A model generated the notes under the pieces. The model saw only the letters and a program-made list of their open reading frames with translations. It ran no database searches and was not told where the DNA came from. A program made the position numbers and the translations under genes. Shown one piece after another: positions 46,501 to 57,244 of a stretch of DNA of 64,000 bases. Numbering within the stretch: the stretch's first letter is position 1; the number at the start of each line of letters is the position of its first letter. Location of the stretch: positions 30,442,452 to 30,506,451 of the forward strand of contig JAKSZU010000018.1 of NCBI GenBank assembly GCA_026018925.1. The letters run 5' to 3'. The stretch comes from Tupaia tana. Lineage: Eukaryota; Chordata; Mammalia; Scandentia; Tupaiidae.

Positions 46501-47274
46501 GGCTGGTAGACTGGTGGCTGGCTGTGTTCCAAGCACCTCTGAGCAGTGGTCATGCATGACCCCCAGTCACACAGGGCATGGTCCACCACCAAGAGTCTGG
46601 CTTTGATCCCAAGTGTGGCGGGAAGTCATGGAAGGTTCTAAAGGAGGAGAAAGAAATGTTTTAAAAGCTCATGCTGGCTGCCGAGTACGGCATGACTGGG
46701 GGTGGGAGCTGAAGGAAGCGGGGCAGAGAACCCCAGGCAGGTCACTGCAGCCATCAGCTGGGCGATGGGAGGTTTGAAGAATGTCTGGGCTGGGAGGACC
46801 GGCAGAAATGATGCTGTCTATGCTGCCTCCTCATACAAGTTGGGAAACAGCACAGAGAGGTGACGGCTAGCTCAAAGTTGCAGGGTCACTGGTGGCTTAG
46901 CTGGTAGCTTCCAGCAAGGAGGGAAAAGCAAACTCAGGTGGACTGGGAGGCGGGGGCTAGGAGCAGAAGGTTTCACCTCCACCTGCAGGGAGAGGCCAGC
47001 AATTTGAGCCACCCAGTTGCTGGGGCCCAGGGGACCGCAGTCCACCTGGGCTAACACTGGGGTCCCTGAGAACGGAATGCCAGGTGGGGAGGGACCGACA
47101 GTGAGGAGGGAAGGAGCATTCTGAGCTGTAAGTCAGAGAGGACCATTCACATCAATGTGAGGCAGGACACAGGTGCTGCTGTCGGGCCACCTGCTGCAGA
47201 TCCGTGGGAGGGGGCACGCAGGACCCCAGGACTCTCTGCCCACACCTCTACATCAAGACAGCGATGCTGTCTCT

Positions 47275-47440
47275 GCATAGTAACGAGGCTTTGGAGCCAG
47301 GTCTGTTTAGCTCCTTGGAGTCTCATTATCGTCATCTGTAAAACGGGGATGGTAGCAGCATGTCCCTCACAGGACAGCTGTGAATTTGAAACGAGTCAGT
47401 CTAGTAAAGTGCTTATGTACTATGTGACACAGTAAGAATT
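47275..47440 (+). repeat. MIR remnant
   Basis: GGCTTTGGAGCCAGGTCTG, TCTCATTATCGTCATCTGTA and AAACGGGGATGGTAGCAGC. Confidence 0.65.
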
Positions 47441-47833
47441 CAACACAGTGGCCACCGCAGCTTCTTAACCATGCGTGTCTAAAATTTTATGCCTAGACCT
47501 CTCAACCAAGCAGAATGGTTTACCTGTGTTCCATTTGGAAGAAAAAAAAATAACAAAATGGAAACAAGCCAGGGATTTAGTTAAAAATAACCCACCCAAA
47601 CAAAATGATGCAACCAATTAAAAAAAAAAAAAAACAAAAAAAAAAAACCTCAACCTCCTTTCACACATATGTAAACATACTAGTGAAGAAACTGCCAGCT
47701 TCTTTGATAACTGCTCAGAGGGTCAACAACGAAAACCCCGCCCCTCCTATAGCCTCTTCATCCCGGGAAACATGACTGAGCAAGAAGGTCCAAGGGCACT
47801 GAGCTAGAGAGCTAGGGCTGGGTTGAGTCGAGG

Positions 47834-48103
47834 TTTTTTTTTTTTTTTTTTTTTAATAGATTTTTGCTATAGGGCATGTGCACTTGCCAGAGACACAGAG
47901 AGAGACAGAAAGACAGAAAGTGAGAAATCATCCCTCGGGGGGATGGCCATACAGCAACATACAGCAATCCCTTCTACATTCTCCTCTCAGAATTTTGTGA
48001 AGCACACATGTGGGTGTGCTTTAAGCTGCCGGGTCCAAGACTAGAACTATGGTTGACTACGTGGGAGTCCAGCACCTCAACCACTATACCACATGCTGGT
48101 GCC
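47834..48103 (-). repeat. tRNA-derived SINE
   Basis: T-run of about 20, AATAGATTTTTGCTATAGGG, and a head ending ACATGCTGGTGCC. A short local duplication (GCAACATACA) lies in the middle. Confidence 0.93.
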
Positions 48104-48829
48104 AGAGATCTTTCTGACCCCCAAAGTCTGTGTTTTTGGCTTCACCATACCGCTTTGGTGAGAGCTTTGACCCTCAAAGCAAATCTCATTTACCATGATG
48201 GACTTACTGACTTAGGCTACATTGCTGATTAATATTCTGGGGGAAGGAGGATTTGAAACAAAAGACTGTTGAAACCCTTCATCAACTGTGTTGCCAAAGG
48301 AGCCCAAGCTCCATTTTCGTGACCGCTCTGGTTATTTGCTATTTTTATTGTCTGCTAGTGTCCACGGTCAACATCTCACAGCCACATAGGCTAACATCAG
48401 AGCTCTCGCACGGGGCTGCAAGAGCTGAGCTTGGGGCCACCAGGCAGGGAACGAGTCGGTGAGCACCGCACATCAGAAAACCAGTGGGGGCAAGTGTTAG
48501 AACCAGACTGTCATTTGCTGGAAATTTGACGTGTTTGGAGAAGACAAGTCAAACTCTCAAGTTTGTAAAATGAGGTTGAATAAAATTGCTCACGTTGGTG
48601 GTCCACCTAGTAGCCATGAAGAAGTCCAAGAAAACTCAGCAACAGCTGTGGACAGGCCATCAGCTCTGTGAAGGGCTCCAGAGCTGAACGGGAAGAGGAG
48701 GCTGCTTTTCAGATCTATTTGTAAAAAGTATATGTTTAACATTTTTTTTATTTGCACCTGAGCTAAGTCAAGTAGGAATCTGCCCACTTTACAGATGAGA
48801 AAACTGAAGTGAAGAGGCCAGTAGTGTAC

Positions 48830-48990
48830 CTCCTGAGGCATTTGGAGGTGGATAACCCTAGATTTTAATCCTGACTCTGCCAGTAACTGTCCATGACCTG
48901 GCCACACCTTAGCTTTCCAATCTGTTAAATAGTCCCAACTTCTCAGAGTGCAATAAGGATTAAAGGAACAAATACTAGTCACTTGAGGAA
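48830..48990 (+). repeat. MIR remnant
   Basis: TTTTAATCCTGACTCTGCCA, GTAACTGTCCATGACCTGG and TGCAATAAGGATTAAAGGAA. Confidence 0.7.
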
Positions 48991-49439
48991 GAGCCTGGAG
49001 CACTGAGCCCCGTCAGCAGATGTTAGATGTTACCATGCCACACAGGTGGCCAAGGGTGAGCTGTGGCCCGGAGCCAGGTGGTAACCACCTTGATGGAGAA
49101 TGGCCACCCATCTATTCAAACTGCATGCAATGCTTGAGCACTGGTTGGTGCTTTTTGTGTTAATTGCACTCCTCTAAGCTCCAAGTACCATGAGAATTAC
49201 TCTTCTCAGAGGCCTCAGCTAGCACCTTACATGTCTGGTACACAGTAGGTCTCTTCATAACCTTTTTAGGATTATAGGAGGCCCTTTTGAGATGTGACAA
49301 AAGCTAGACCCACTCTCCTTAGAGAATGCATCTAGACACATACCTTCAGAACCACACATTGGAACTACACACCCAGCTATCCTTGAGTGGGCATGTGTGC
49401 ATGCTTGTGCACAAACACACACACCCTCCGACCCTCAAA

Positions 49440-49865
49440 TCTGCCTGTTATTTCTGGGGCTGTAGCCTCAGAATCCCAGGCCAATTATAAAATGGCCAAT
49501 TATAAAATGCAGGCATCTAAATGGTTTCCAGGGCACCACGTGTGTTGATCGTCAGGCCAATGTTGCCCTCCGTGCCCCCGGTAAACGGTGCTGATTTCTC
49601 CCAGTAGAGCAATAAACCTGCCAAGGTTGCTTGTGTAACTATCTCCACCCTGCTGAAGACACCGCTTCCTGATCATCTATATATTGTGTGGAAGTGGCTT
49701 CTCTGCTAGCTCCCCATGCAAATTTAATAATGCTCTCAAATCTCAGCCTCACATAAATATAAATGTGTTTTCAACTCGGAGGCTTTAGTTATCAGAAGGA
49801 GGATTTCAGAAATCATTCAGAGTTATTTGATATATTGAGTTGACAGCTTATTGGAAAGAGTCATT
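49440..49865. promoter_or_regulatory. Candidate intronic enhancer with tandem AT-rich motif and octamer
   Basis: The block contains no recognised repeat. It has a perfect 15-bp tandem duplication GGCCAATTATAAAAT at 49479-49493 and 49494-49508, the POU octamer ATGCAAAT at 49716-49723 and several TAAT cores. Such AT-rich, CpG-poor, repeat-free blocks in long neuronal introns are often conserved enhancers, but conservation cannot be seen from one sequence. Confidence 0.35.
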
Positions 49866-50264
49866 CAGAGACAAGAAACAGAAAAAAAACAAAACAAAAA
49901 CAAAAACAAAAGAAGGGCTGGAAGAGATCACAGCATAAAGGAAAGGGAGAAGAGAAGGGCCCTTTGGGGCTGGGTGGAGCTGGGGGCAGGGCAGGTGGCA
50001 CAGAGGATCCTTGGCACTCCCAGCTCGGCTAGTCACATGCAGCATCACGCCAGGCTCTTCTGAAAAGGCTTTTATTTGAGAGAATTAGACACAGCAGATT
50101 GGAGGAAGCAGGCCTGAGGGCCCTACCTCCCAGAGCGGGATTTGCTTCTATCGGTCCTTCAGTAAGGAATGAGAAAAGCCTTCTTTCTTCCAAGGATAGC
50201 CCCGGAAGGCAATAGCTACCCAACAGCAGGGCTTGGGGCTTCATTTGGAGAATGATAGAATGTT

Positions 50265-50400
50265 CACCAGCTCTGTGGCCCAGCCTTGCCTTAGAGTCAG
50301 ACAGGTCTGGATCTTAGTACTGGCTCTGCCATCCTTCGGCTGTGTGACTGTAGACAAGTCACTCAACCTTACTGAGCTCTGTTGGCTTATCTTTCTTAAA
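50265..50400 (+). repeat. MIR remnant
   Basis: TTAGAGTCAGACAGGTCTGG, TACTGGCTCTGCCATCCTTC and GACAAGTCACTCAACCTTAC. Confidence 0.75.
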
Positions 50401-50475
50401 TTTCAGTCTTTTCTCTCCTGTTTTCATAATTTCTACCCAATCTGTGTGATATGTCGTCTCTATGTTTACAATACA

Positions 50476-50608
50476 TGGGGACTTCAAAAAGTCTGAGGCA
50501 AAATGGAATTAAACTGTAAGTTTATTTTGGTGCAAAAACCAAAGTTTGGAATGCATGCATTGTTTTTCATAATAGGCATTTTTCCATTAACTTTTGGATG
50601 CTCCCCTG
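50476..50608. mobile_element. Short DNA-transposon remnant with terminal inverted repeats
   Basis: The left end GGGGACTTCAAAAAGTCTGA and the inverted right end AGGGGAGCATCCAAAAGTTA are related, continuing into GGCAAAATGG and TGGAAAAATG. TTTATTTTGGTGCAAAAACC lies inside. It resembles a nonautonomous TIR element of placental mammals; I cannot name the family with certainty. Confidence 0.5.
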
Positions 50609-50927
50609 AACCCCCGTGTTGCATGTTTCATTTGCCTAACTCACTTTTTAATAAGTTAAACTTCTACTTTGGCCTCATTCTAATATTTGGTAATCATGAG
50701 CTATACTGGCAGCATATATACTTTGGGGGTTCATATTAAAATAAACATATTACTATCAAAATGAAGACTGGCAGGGAGATGCCAGAAATGAGAGTCTGGC
50801 TTACATATGCTGATCTGTACAGGTAGCTGTTACTGCCCTTGTCACTCCTGTCACTGATAAGTCAGTGCAAGCTGGAGGAGAGGTGACAGTGGAATCTATG
50901 CAGGAACCTGGCTAAAGAATCCTTCCC

Positions 50928-51198
50928 GGGACCAGCAGTTAGTGTAATGACTATGTCGCTGGACTCCCACATAGTCGACCACGGTTCAAGTCCTGGACCT
51001 GGTGGCTTAAACTCACGCCTGGTGCGTGTACGTGCGTGCCCAAGATCCCGAGAGGAGAATGGAGGAGAAGGGATTGCGGCATGGCCATCCCCCCGGGGGG
51101 TGATTTCTCGCTTTCTGTCTCTCTGGCTCTCTCTGTCTGTCTGGCAAGCGCATGCGCCCTATAGCTAAAACTGCTCAAAAAAAAAAAAAAAAAAAGAA

Positions 51199-51227
<29 letters not shown>
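50928..51227 (+). repeat. tRNA-derived SINE, young, double A-tail
   Basis: Full copy followed by two A-runs split by GAATTGTT. Perfect 14-bp target-site duplications AAAGAATCCTTCCC at 50914-50927 and 51228-51241. Confidence 0.95.
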
Positions 51228-51233
<6 letters not shown>

Positions 51234-51670
51234 TCCTTCCCTACAGTGGGACTCCAATCCCCTTCTGCCAAAGCGTGAACCCCACTGAGGCTCCTCCATC
51301 TCTTTCCTCCCCACCCTCCCACAGCACTTGATGCCTGCACATACAGAGAAGAATCCTTCCATCATTTTACTTCTGTTGCCTAGTTCTACAGAAAGGAGGG
51401 AATATACCCTTCCTGGCCCAGCTCAGCTGCACACATTTTTTCCCATCTTCACAATTCCCTTCCCCCAAGTTTGGCAAAACCTGAATTTCTAAGGAGGGGA
51501 AAAAGTATTCCACCCAGCACTGCCTGGTTATTTTTCAATTCTGCCTTGCTGACTAACCCCAAATTTCCTAATTACAACTCCACCAGGAAGCTGTAACAGT
51601 TTCATTCTAACAAGAAAAGAAAAATACCCTCAAATTTAAACATTATGAAAAAAAATTCTCACCTTGTGAG

Positions 51671-51671
<1 letters not shown>

Positions 51672-51702
<31 letters not shown>
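51672..51702. repeat. (AC)n microsatellite
   Basis: About 15 AC units. Confidence 0.95.
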
Positions 51703-51706
<4 letters not shown>

Positions 51707-51774
51707 CCCATCAAACAAAGGAGGTGCAATGAGCCCATGGTATCAGTGCAGCTGGAGGCTGTGCGTGCAGAGTA

Positions 51775-51900
51775 AACAGGCTCGGTTTGGATTCAGAAAC
51801 CCCAGGTCTGAATATCCATCCACTGTGTGATGCTGGACAAGACCCTTGACTTCTCTAAGCCTCAGCTTCCTTGTTTTCTGGAGACCTGAAAGCATTTATA
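51775..51900 (+). repeat. MIR remnant
   Basis: GTTTGGATTCAGAAACCCCA, GTGTGATGCTGGACAAGACC and TAAGCCTCAGCTTCCTTG. Confidence 0.7.
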
Positions 51901-52499
51901 ACCCAAAGGGCTCTATCTTTAGTTTTAGGCAGCAAGGGTTGGGGGGGGGCACGTCAGAGTGGAGCCCCATCGCCACTCTGAGATAATGTGCATCTTATAG
52001 GAAGAGTTCTGTGATGGCTGCAGATTCAGAGAACTGGGATCTGCTGATTTTATTCCTAGGGAAGAAACTTGAATTTTTAGAACCAACTAATCTCTGACCT
52101 AGAAGAGCTCCAGCCTGCTCATCAGAGTCCCCACTTGGTTTGCAAGAAATGTCTGAAAAAGCAAGGTGTTTTGGCTAGAGACAAAAAGAGCCTTTGTAGT
52201 GACCACCTGCCCTGAGTCCTTGTTGAAGGCCAGCCCTGTGGGTGCTGGGGAGAGGTGACCCCCTGTGCAGAGGCCACCTCAAGAACCTGATCCTTGGCCT
52301 TAGCATCAGTGAATCCTGACGAGTAGGGGCTGAGAGAGGTCCAAGCCCAGCCACACTGCTGGAGACACTCCATGATCAGTGAACCACTTCTGTTCTCCTG
52401 TTCATGTAGGCGTCCTTGAATGAGGCCTTGTGGAGGGCTGTTGTAACTGGACTTCACATGGGAAACAAATGCTTCTCCCTTCAACGCTGAAGGACTCTG

Positions 52500-52840
52500 T
52501 TTAGCTGAGCTCAATTCTGGAGCCTGTAGCCCTGGCAACGGGTCTTTGGGGATTTACATCTCATGCATCACAACAGGGGAACAAGCCATTCAGCCAGGAA
52601 GGGGGAAAAAGCCCTCCACTGAGGGCACAAAACCAGTATGCCTTCCCCCACCTCAGCAGAGCTGCCACAAAACAAAAAACACAATCGCCAGCAATGAAAA
52701 TCTCCCACAAGCCCATTTGGCCCTGGTTGGCAATCAGCCAAACAGGAATTCAAACTTAATCAAACTTTCATGTTTCCCTTGTCAAGCTCAGGAAATCAGT
52801 AATTGGTTTTATAATTGAATTTTCTGATCACGTATCAAAG
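52500..52840. promoter_or_regulatory. Candidate intronic regulatory block with RFX and NFI motifs
   Basis: GTAGCCCTGGCAAC at 52526-52539 resembles an RFX X-box. TTGGC-AATCA-GCCAA at 52727-52741 is a perfect NFI palindrome with the usual 5-bp spacer. TAATTGGTTTTATAATTGAA follows. No repeat signature is visible. Confidence 0.4.
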
Positions 52841-53459
52841 GAATGGGTCCTGCCAAAGGCCAAGGAATGGGCTGTCTCTAGTGAGGACAGCCAAGGCCCG
52901 GAAAAGAGGCTCTGGAAGATAGGGGAGGAGAATTAACTGCTGGTTGGCTAAGAATAGAGCCTGTTATTTATAACCAGAGGAGAAGCCAGTGACAGTGAGC
53001 CTTGCCCTTACAAGTGGTCTCCTCCAAACACCCAGCCCAGGAGCCTTGGATCTGTGAGTTGGAAAGAAAGCCCTGGCGACTGTGGTAGCAGCACACAGGG
53101 TGGAAGCAGGGGGACATCGAGGTAGGCAGACTGTTATAGCAAGGAGTTGTTCCAACAGCTCTAGGGAGAGGTAAGGCCACCTAACCAGGGAAGAGGACTG
53201 GGTAGGGAAGAAGGGAGTGATTCAAGAGCCATTCAGAACAGGAAGTAGGACGTGGAAAGGGAAGGAGGAGTGCAAGGTTTTGGCTTGAGTAACTGGGAGG
53301 AAGGTGGTACATTCAGTATAAAGAAGGAAGGTAGGCTAAGCCGGCTTCCTGTGGCCTGGCTTTGCATGGGTTGGGGTTGGGGAGCTGACAGGCCTTAGCA
53401 ACGGGAGCCTAACAGGTACAACTCAGCTTTTGTGTGCCCCTGCTAGGTGCCAGGCCATT

Positions 53460-53610
53460 GAGATGTGTTTTCAGGTCATTACCTCATTTAATTTTGTTGT
53501 CCAAGGAGGTAGGTGATTTATTATCCCCATTTAAACATACCAGAAAAACAAGACTCGGAGAGTAGGCATGAAAGACCTGTCACTTGTGGCCATGGAGCTA
53601 GAGCTTGGAC
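53460..53610 (-). repeat. MIR remnant
   Basis: TTATTATCCCCATTTAAAC and GACTCGGAGAGTAGGCATG in reverse MIR order. Confidence 0.6.
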
Positions 53611-53889
53611 TTGTGCTTGTCTTACTCTAGTTCACCCTCTAATGCCATCCCACTTCCTTATCTGCAGATGTACATATCTCACAGCCAAGCAGAAGTAATT
53701 AAAAAAGGGCTCCTAATGATCAAAAGGGAAGTGTGGGTTAGGGATGGAAGACTGAGAATAGCATTAGTTAATTAATTTATTAAAAAATGTTAATTGTGAA
53801 GGCAAGCCACTGACTGGGAGAAAGTGTCACATTACATATATCTGACAAAAAACTTATAGTCAGGATATATATTTAAAAAAAAAAATTCT

Positions 53890-54143
53890 GAGACCAGCAG
53901 ATTGCATAATGGTTATATCACTGGACTCCCACATAGTTAACCACAGTTCAAGTCCTGGACCTGGTGGCTTAAAACTCTCGCTGGATGTGTGTGCATGTGT
54001 GCCCAAATCCCGAGAGGAGAATGGAGGAGAGGGGATTGAGGCATGGCCATCTCCTCTGAGGGGTGATTTCTCGCTTTCTGTCTGTCTCTCTGGCAAGCAC
54101 ACGTGCTCTTTAGCAAAAATATCTCTCAAAATAACAAACAAAC
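53890..54143 (+). repeat. tRNA-derived SINE inside L1
   Basis: Full copy with tail AAAATAACAAACAAAC. The target-site duplication AAAAATTCT lies at 53881-53889 and 54144-54152. Confidence 0.92.
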
Positions 54144-54184
54144 AAAAATTCTTGCAATTCATTAATAAAAAGACAAACAATCCC

Positions 54185-54420
54185 TGGGCCAGCAGGTGGC
54201 ATGGTGGTTAAAGTGCAAGATTCCCATCTGGCCAATCGCAGTTTAAGTCCCGGACATGGTGACTTGAAACTCACACTGGGCATTTGTACCTGTGTGCCCA
54301 AAATCCTGAGAGGAGAATGGAGGAGAAGGAACTAATGTGTGGCCAGTGATGTCTCGCTTTACCTCTCTCTGTCTCTCTGTCAAATGCACTTCTTGTCCTA
54401 TGGTGAAGGGGTGGGGAAGA
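54185..54420 (+). repeat. tRNA-derived SINE inside L1, older subfamily
   Basis: Head GGGCCAGCAGGTGGCATGGTGG with intact older-type sequence and B-box-like GTTTAAGTCCCGG. L1 sequence is split around it (AAACAATCCC to the left, AGCAACCCAATAAAAAG to the right). Confidence 0.9.
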
Positions 54421-55724
54421 CAAGCAACCCAATAAAAAGATAGAATAAAAGATTTGCATGATACTTGACAAAAGAAGCCATATGAATGGCCAAAAAACAC
54501 ATTACAAGATACTAACCATTATTAGTCATCAGGGAATTGCGGATTAAAATCAGACTGAAATACCACCAGGTACACACTAGAATGAAAAGGGCTAACAATC
54601 CAAACGTCAGTGAGAGTGTAGGACAACTCTCATACATTGCTGGTAGGGTTTTAAATAGTACGAGCGCTTTGGAAAGCAGTTTGGAAGTTTCTTACGCAGT
54701 TAACATACCCTCACCATATGGCCTAGCAATTCCATTCCTAGGTAGTTACCAAGAGAAATGCAAACATATGTCCATGCAAAAACCTGTACATCAGTGTTCT
54801 AGCAGCATTATTTGTAATTGCCCCAAAATAGAAACAATTCAAATATCTGTGGACAGCTCAGTAGGCAAACAAAGGAAGATCTACATTTGGGGTAGTCTGA
54901 AGCTTGGCCACAGTGAAGTACTCAGGTATTATAAAGAGACACGGGCATAAGACCATGGCAGTGACTGACAAGTGAATTTTCAGGTTTATCAAATCACAGG
55001 AAAGCAACATTTTATAACTGCTCAGCCCTCACAACTCAGCTGAGCACATATGAGGAGTGGGAAATAAATGAAGTCAAGAAAATGGACCTCTTCCCATATT
55101 AGAGGTGGTACTTCAACGAGCTTATAGAAGTTTGGCTAAAATTCACACCTAAGACCTATACCAGAGACTGGATACCTATGGACAAAATTCAATATGTCCA
55201 TATAATAAAATATTATTCAGCTACGACATAGATAAACCTTGAAAATATTCTAAGTGAAGGAAGCCAGACACAAACGGGTACATATTGGATGAGTCTACTT
55301 ATCTGAAATGTCCAGAATGGACAAATCCATAGTGATGTAAAGCAGATTAGTGGCTGCCAAGGGCTAAGGTGGGGGAATGGAGAGTGACTGCTAATGGATG
55401 TGGGATTTCTTCACGAGGTGCATGACCTCTGTGTTCTGCCTGAAGAGGGGCCAAGTTGCTAGGGAAGATGTGCAGAGACAGCTTTAGTAGGCATCACCTC
55501 TCATATGCATGTGACCCCCCTACTTTCCTCTTCCTGCACAATCCCTGTAAAGGGGATGTTGTTTGCATTCAGTATCTCCACTCCTGAAAAAGAACAGGCA
55601 AGTGAAGGACCTATGGGTAATCTGACTCCAGAATTCAAGTTCCAAACTCATCCCGGTTCCCCATGATATGATTTTAACAAACTCCCTGCTCTGATTTCAC
55701 AAGGGGGTCATATAGGTAATAGAA

Positions 55725-55865
55725 AGTAATTGGGCTGGGTTTTTAACTACCTAGGTTTAAGAACAGCTCTGACATTGTTTAGCTGCCTGGCTGAAGGGAA
55801 GCCATTTGCATTCTCTGAGCCTCAGTGTGCTCATTTGTAAATATCTATTACATCTTCCCCACAGA
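55725..55865 (+). repeat. MIR remnant
   Basis: AGGTTTAAGAACAGCTCTGA, TTCTCTGAGCCTCAGTGTGC and TCATTTGTAAATATC. Confidence 0.6.
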
Positions 55866-55896
55866 CTGGAGATCCAGAACTCAAAAAAGATGATAG

Positions 55897-56150
55897 AGGG
55901 GCCAGCAGGTAGCTTGGTGTTTAAGGCACTCGATCCCACATGGCTGATCCTGTGGTTCAAGTCCTGGATCTGGTGGCTTGAAAAACATGCCAGGCTCATT
56001 TGTATATGTGCCCCCAAATCCCAAGAGCAGTATGGAGGAGAAGGAATGCAATGTTACCACCCTCTCTGGAACGTGGGGGGGTGATCTCTCACTTTCCCTC
56101 TCTCTCTGGTGAGTACGAGTGCTCTATGGCAAAAATCTAAAAAAGAAAAA
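55897..56150 (+). repeat. tRNA-derived SINE, older subfamily
   Basis: Head GGGGCCAGCAGGTAGCTTGG, B-box-like GGTTCAAGTCC, TATGGAGGAGAAGGAATGC body and end CTCTATGGCAAAAATC. Confidence 0.9.
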
Positions 56151-56410
56151 TATGGTAGAACCGTACAATGATTATGTATCAATCTAAAAATAGAAATGAG
56201 GAATAAAATGAAAAAATAATATGGAGAAGTAAAAGGAATTTACTTTTGTGCCAAGTCCAAGGCTTAGATATGGGAAACAAAAGGTCCCCACTCCTCAAAG
56301 GCTCACTAGAGAACTATATAAAGGCTGTATACATGCCAGATAAGTTATTACCAAGGGCCAAATTAGGGTAGCAGATCATAAAAGCTAAATGTCCTTTTTT
56401 TTTTTTGGAC

Positions 56411-56487
56411 ATTTGTATATATATATATGTATATATATACATATTTATATATATATATACATATATATATATGTATACATATATAAA
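56411..56487. repeat. AT-rich palindromic microsatellite
   Basis: A run of TATA units with interspersed TATGTATA and TACATATA steps, largely self-complementary. Confidence 0.85.
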
Positions 56488-56591
56488 CTCAGAATGGATT
56501 AAAGACTAAAATGGAAGACCTAAAACTATGAGATTACTAACAAAAAGCACAAGGGAAGTACTTCAGGGCATTGACCTAGGCAAAAATTTTA

Positions 56592-56665
56592 TATTGGCTT
56601 GTTGGGAAAGTAGTGACACATTTTTGCATAGAAAAACACATCATGACTTTTCTGACAATCTAATA
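56592..56665. mobile_element. Mariner-type MITE, about 70 bp, with TA target site
   Basis: The left end TATTGGCTTGTTGGGAAAGT and the inverted right end TATTAGATTGTCAGAAAAGT match at most positions. The element is bounded by TA on both sides and carries TTTTTGCATAGAAAAA in its middle. It interrupts L1 ORF2 sequence. Size and ends resemble mariner MITEs such as the human MADE1 type. Confidence 0.7.
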
Positions 56666-56822
56666 AATAAGACCTCAAAAGTGCAGACAACAAAACCAAA
56701 AACAAATGGGACTATATCAAGCTAAAAAGCTTCAGTATAGCAAAAGAAACAATGAATAGAATGAAGAGACAACCAACAGAATGGGAGAAAATATCTGTAA
56801 ACTATTCTTTCAGCAAAGGATT

Positions 56823-57092
56823 TTTTTTTTTTTTTTTGGAGAGGTTTTTTCGCTATAGGGCGTGTGCGCTCGCCAGACAGACAGAGAGAAACATAGAGAC
56901 AGAAAGCGAGAAATCACTCCCCAGAGGGGATGGTCACGCCGCAATCCCTTCTCCTCCATTCTCCTCTCAGGATCTTGGGCACGCACACACACGCGCCCGG
57001 CGTGAGTTTTAAGACACAGGGTCCAGGACGCGAACCGTGGTCGACTATGTGGGAGTCCAGCGACATAGCCATTACGCTAACTGCTGGTTCCC
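56823..57092 (-). repeat. tRNA-derived SINE, young, inside L1
   Basis: Complete CpG-rich copy with perfect 13-bp target-site duplications TCAGCAAAGGATT at 56810-56822 and 57093-57105. L1 sequence continues exactly across the site. Confidence 0.95.
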
Positions 57093-57244
57093 TCAGCAAA
57101 GGATTGACATCCAGAATATATAAGGTCAAATGAGATCATAAGAGTGAGACCCTGATCTGATAAGATTAGTATCGTTATAGAGACATGACAGATTACTCAA
57201 GCTCAAGCTAGAAAGAAAGCTATAAACTAGGAAGAGCACCCTCA

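Larger units (their letters stand above)
53795..55440 (+). repeat. Decayed L1 3' fragment with two SINE insertions
   Basis: It begins GGCAAGCCACTGACTGGGAG and runs through the end of L1 ORF2 and the 3' region: ATTAGTCATCAGGGAATTGC, ATTGCTGGTAGGGTTTTAAA, ATTCCATTCCTAGGTAGTTA, GAAGCCAGACACAAACGGGT. It is broken by SINEs at 53890-54143 and 54185-54420. About 280 bp at 54.89-55.17 kb do not match what I expect of L1. No coding capacity remains. Confidence 0.85.
56488..57122 (+). repeat. Decayed L1 ORF2 fragment with MITE and SINE insertions
   Basis: L1-type segments include ATGGATTAAAGACTAAAATG, ATATCAAGCTAAAAAGCTTC, AACAGAATGGGAGAAAATAT and ATTGACATCCAGAATATATA. It is interrupted by a mariner-type MITE (56592-56665) and a SINE (56823-57092). 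It covers a part overlapping the L1 at 53.8 kb, so the two are separate insertions. Confidence 0.85.

Noticed and set aside
53795-55440. Active L1 element
   Set aside because: Only a decayed 3' fragment with stops, frameshifts and insertions; no intact ORF.
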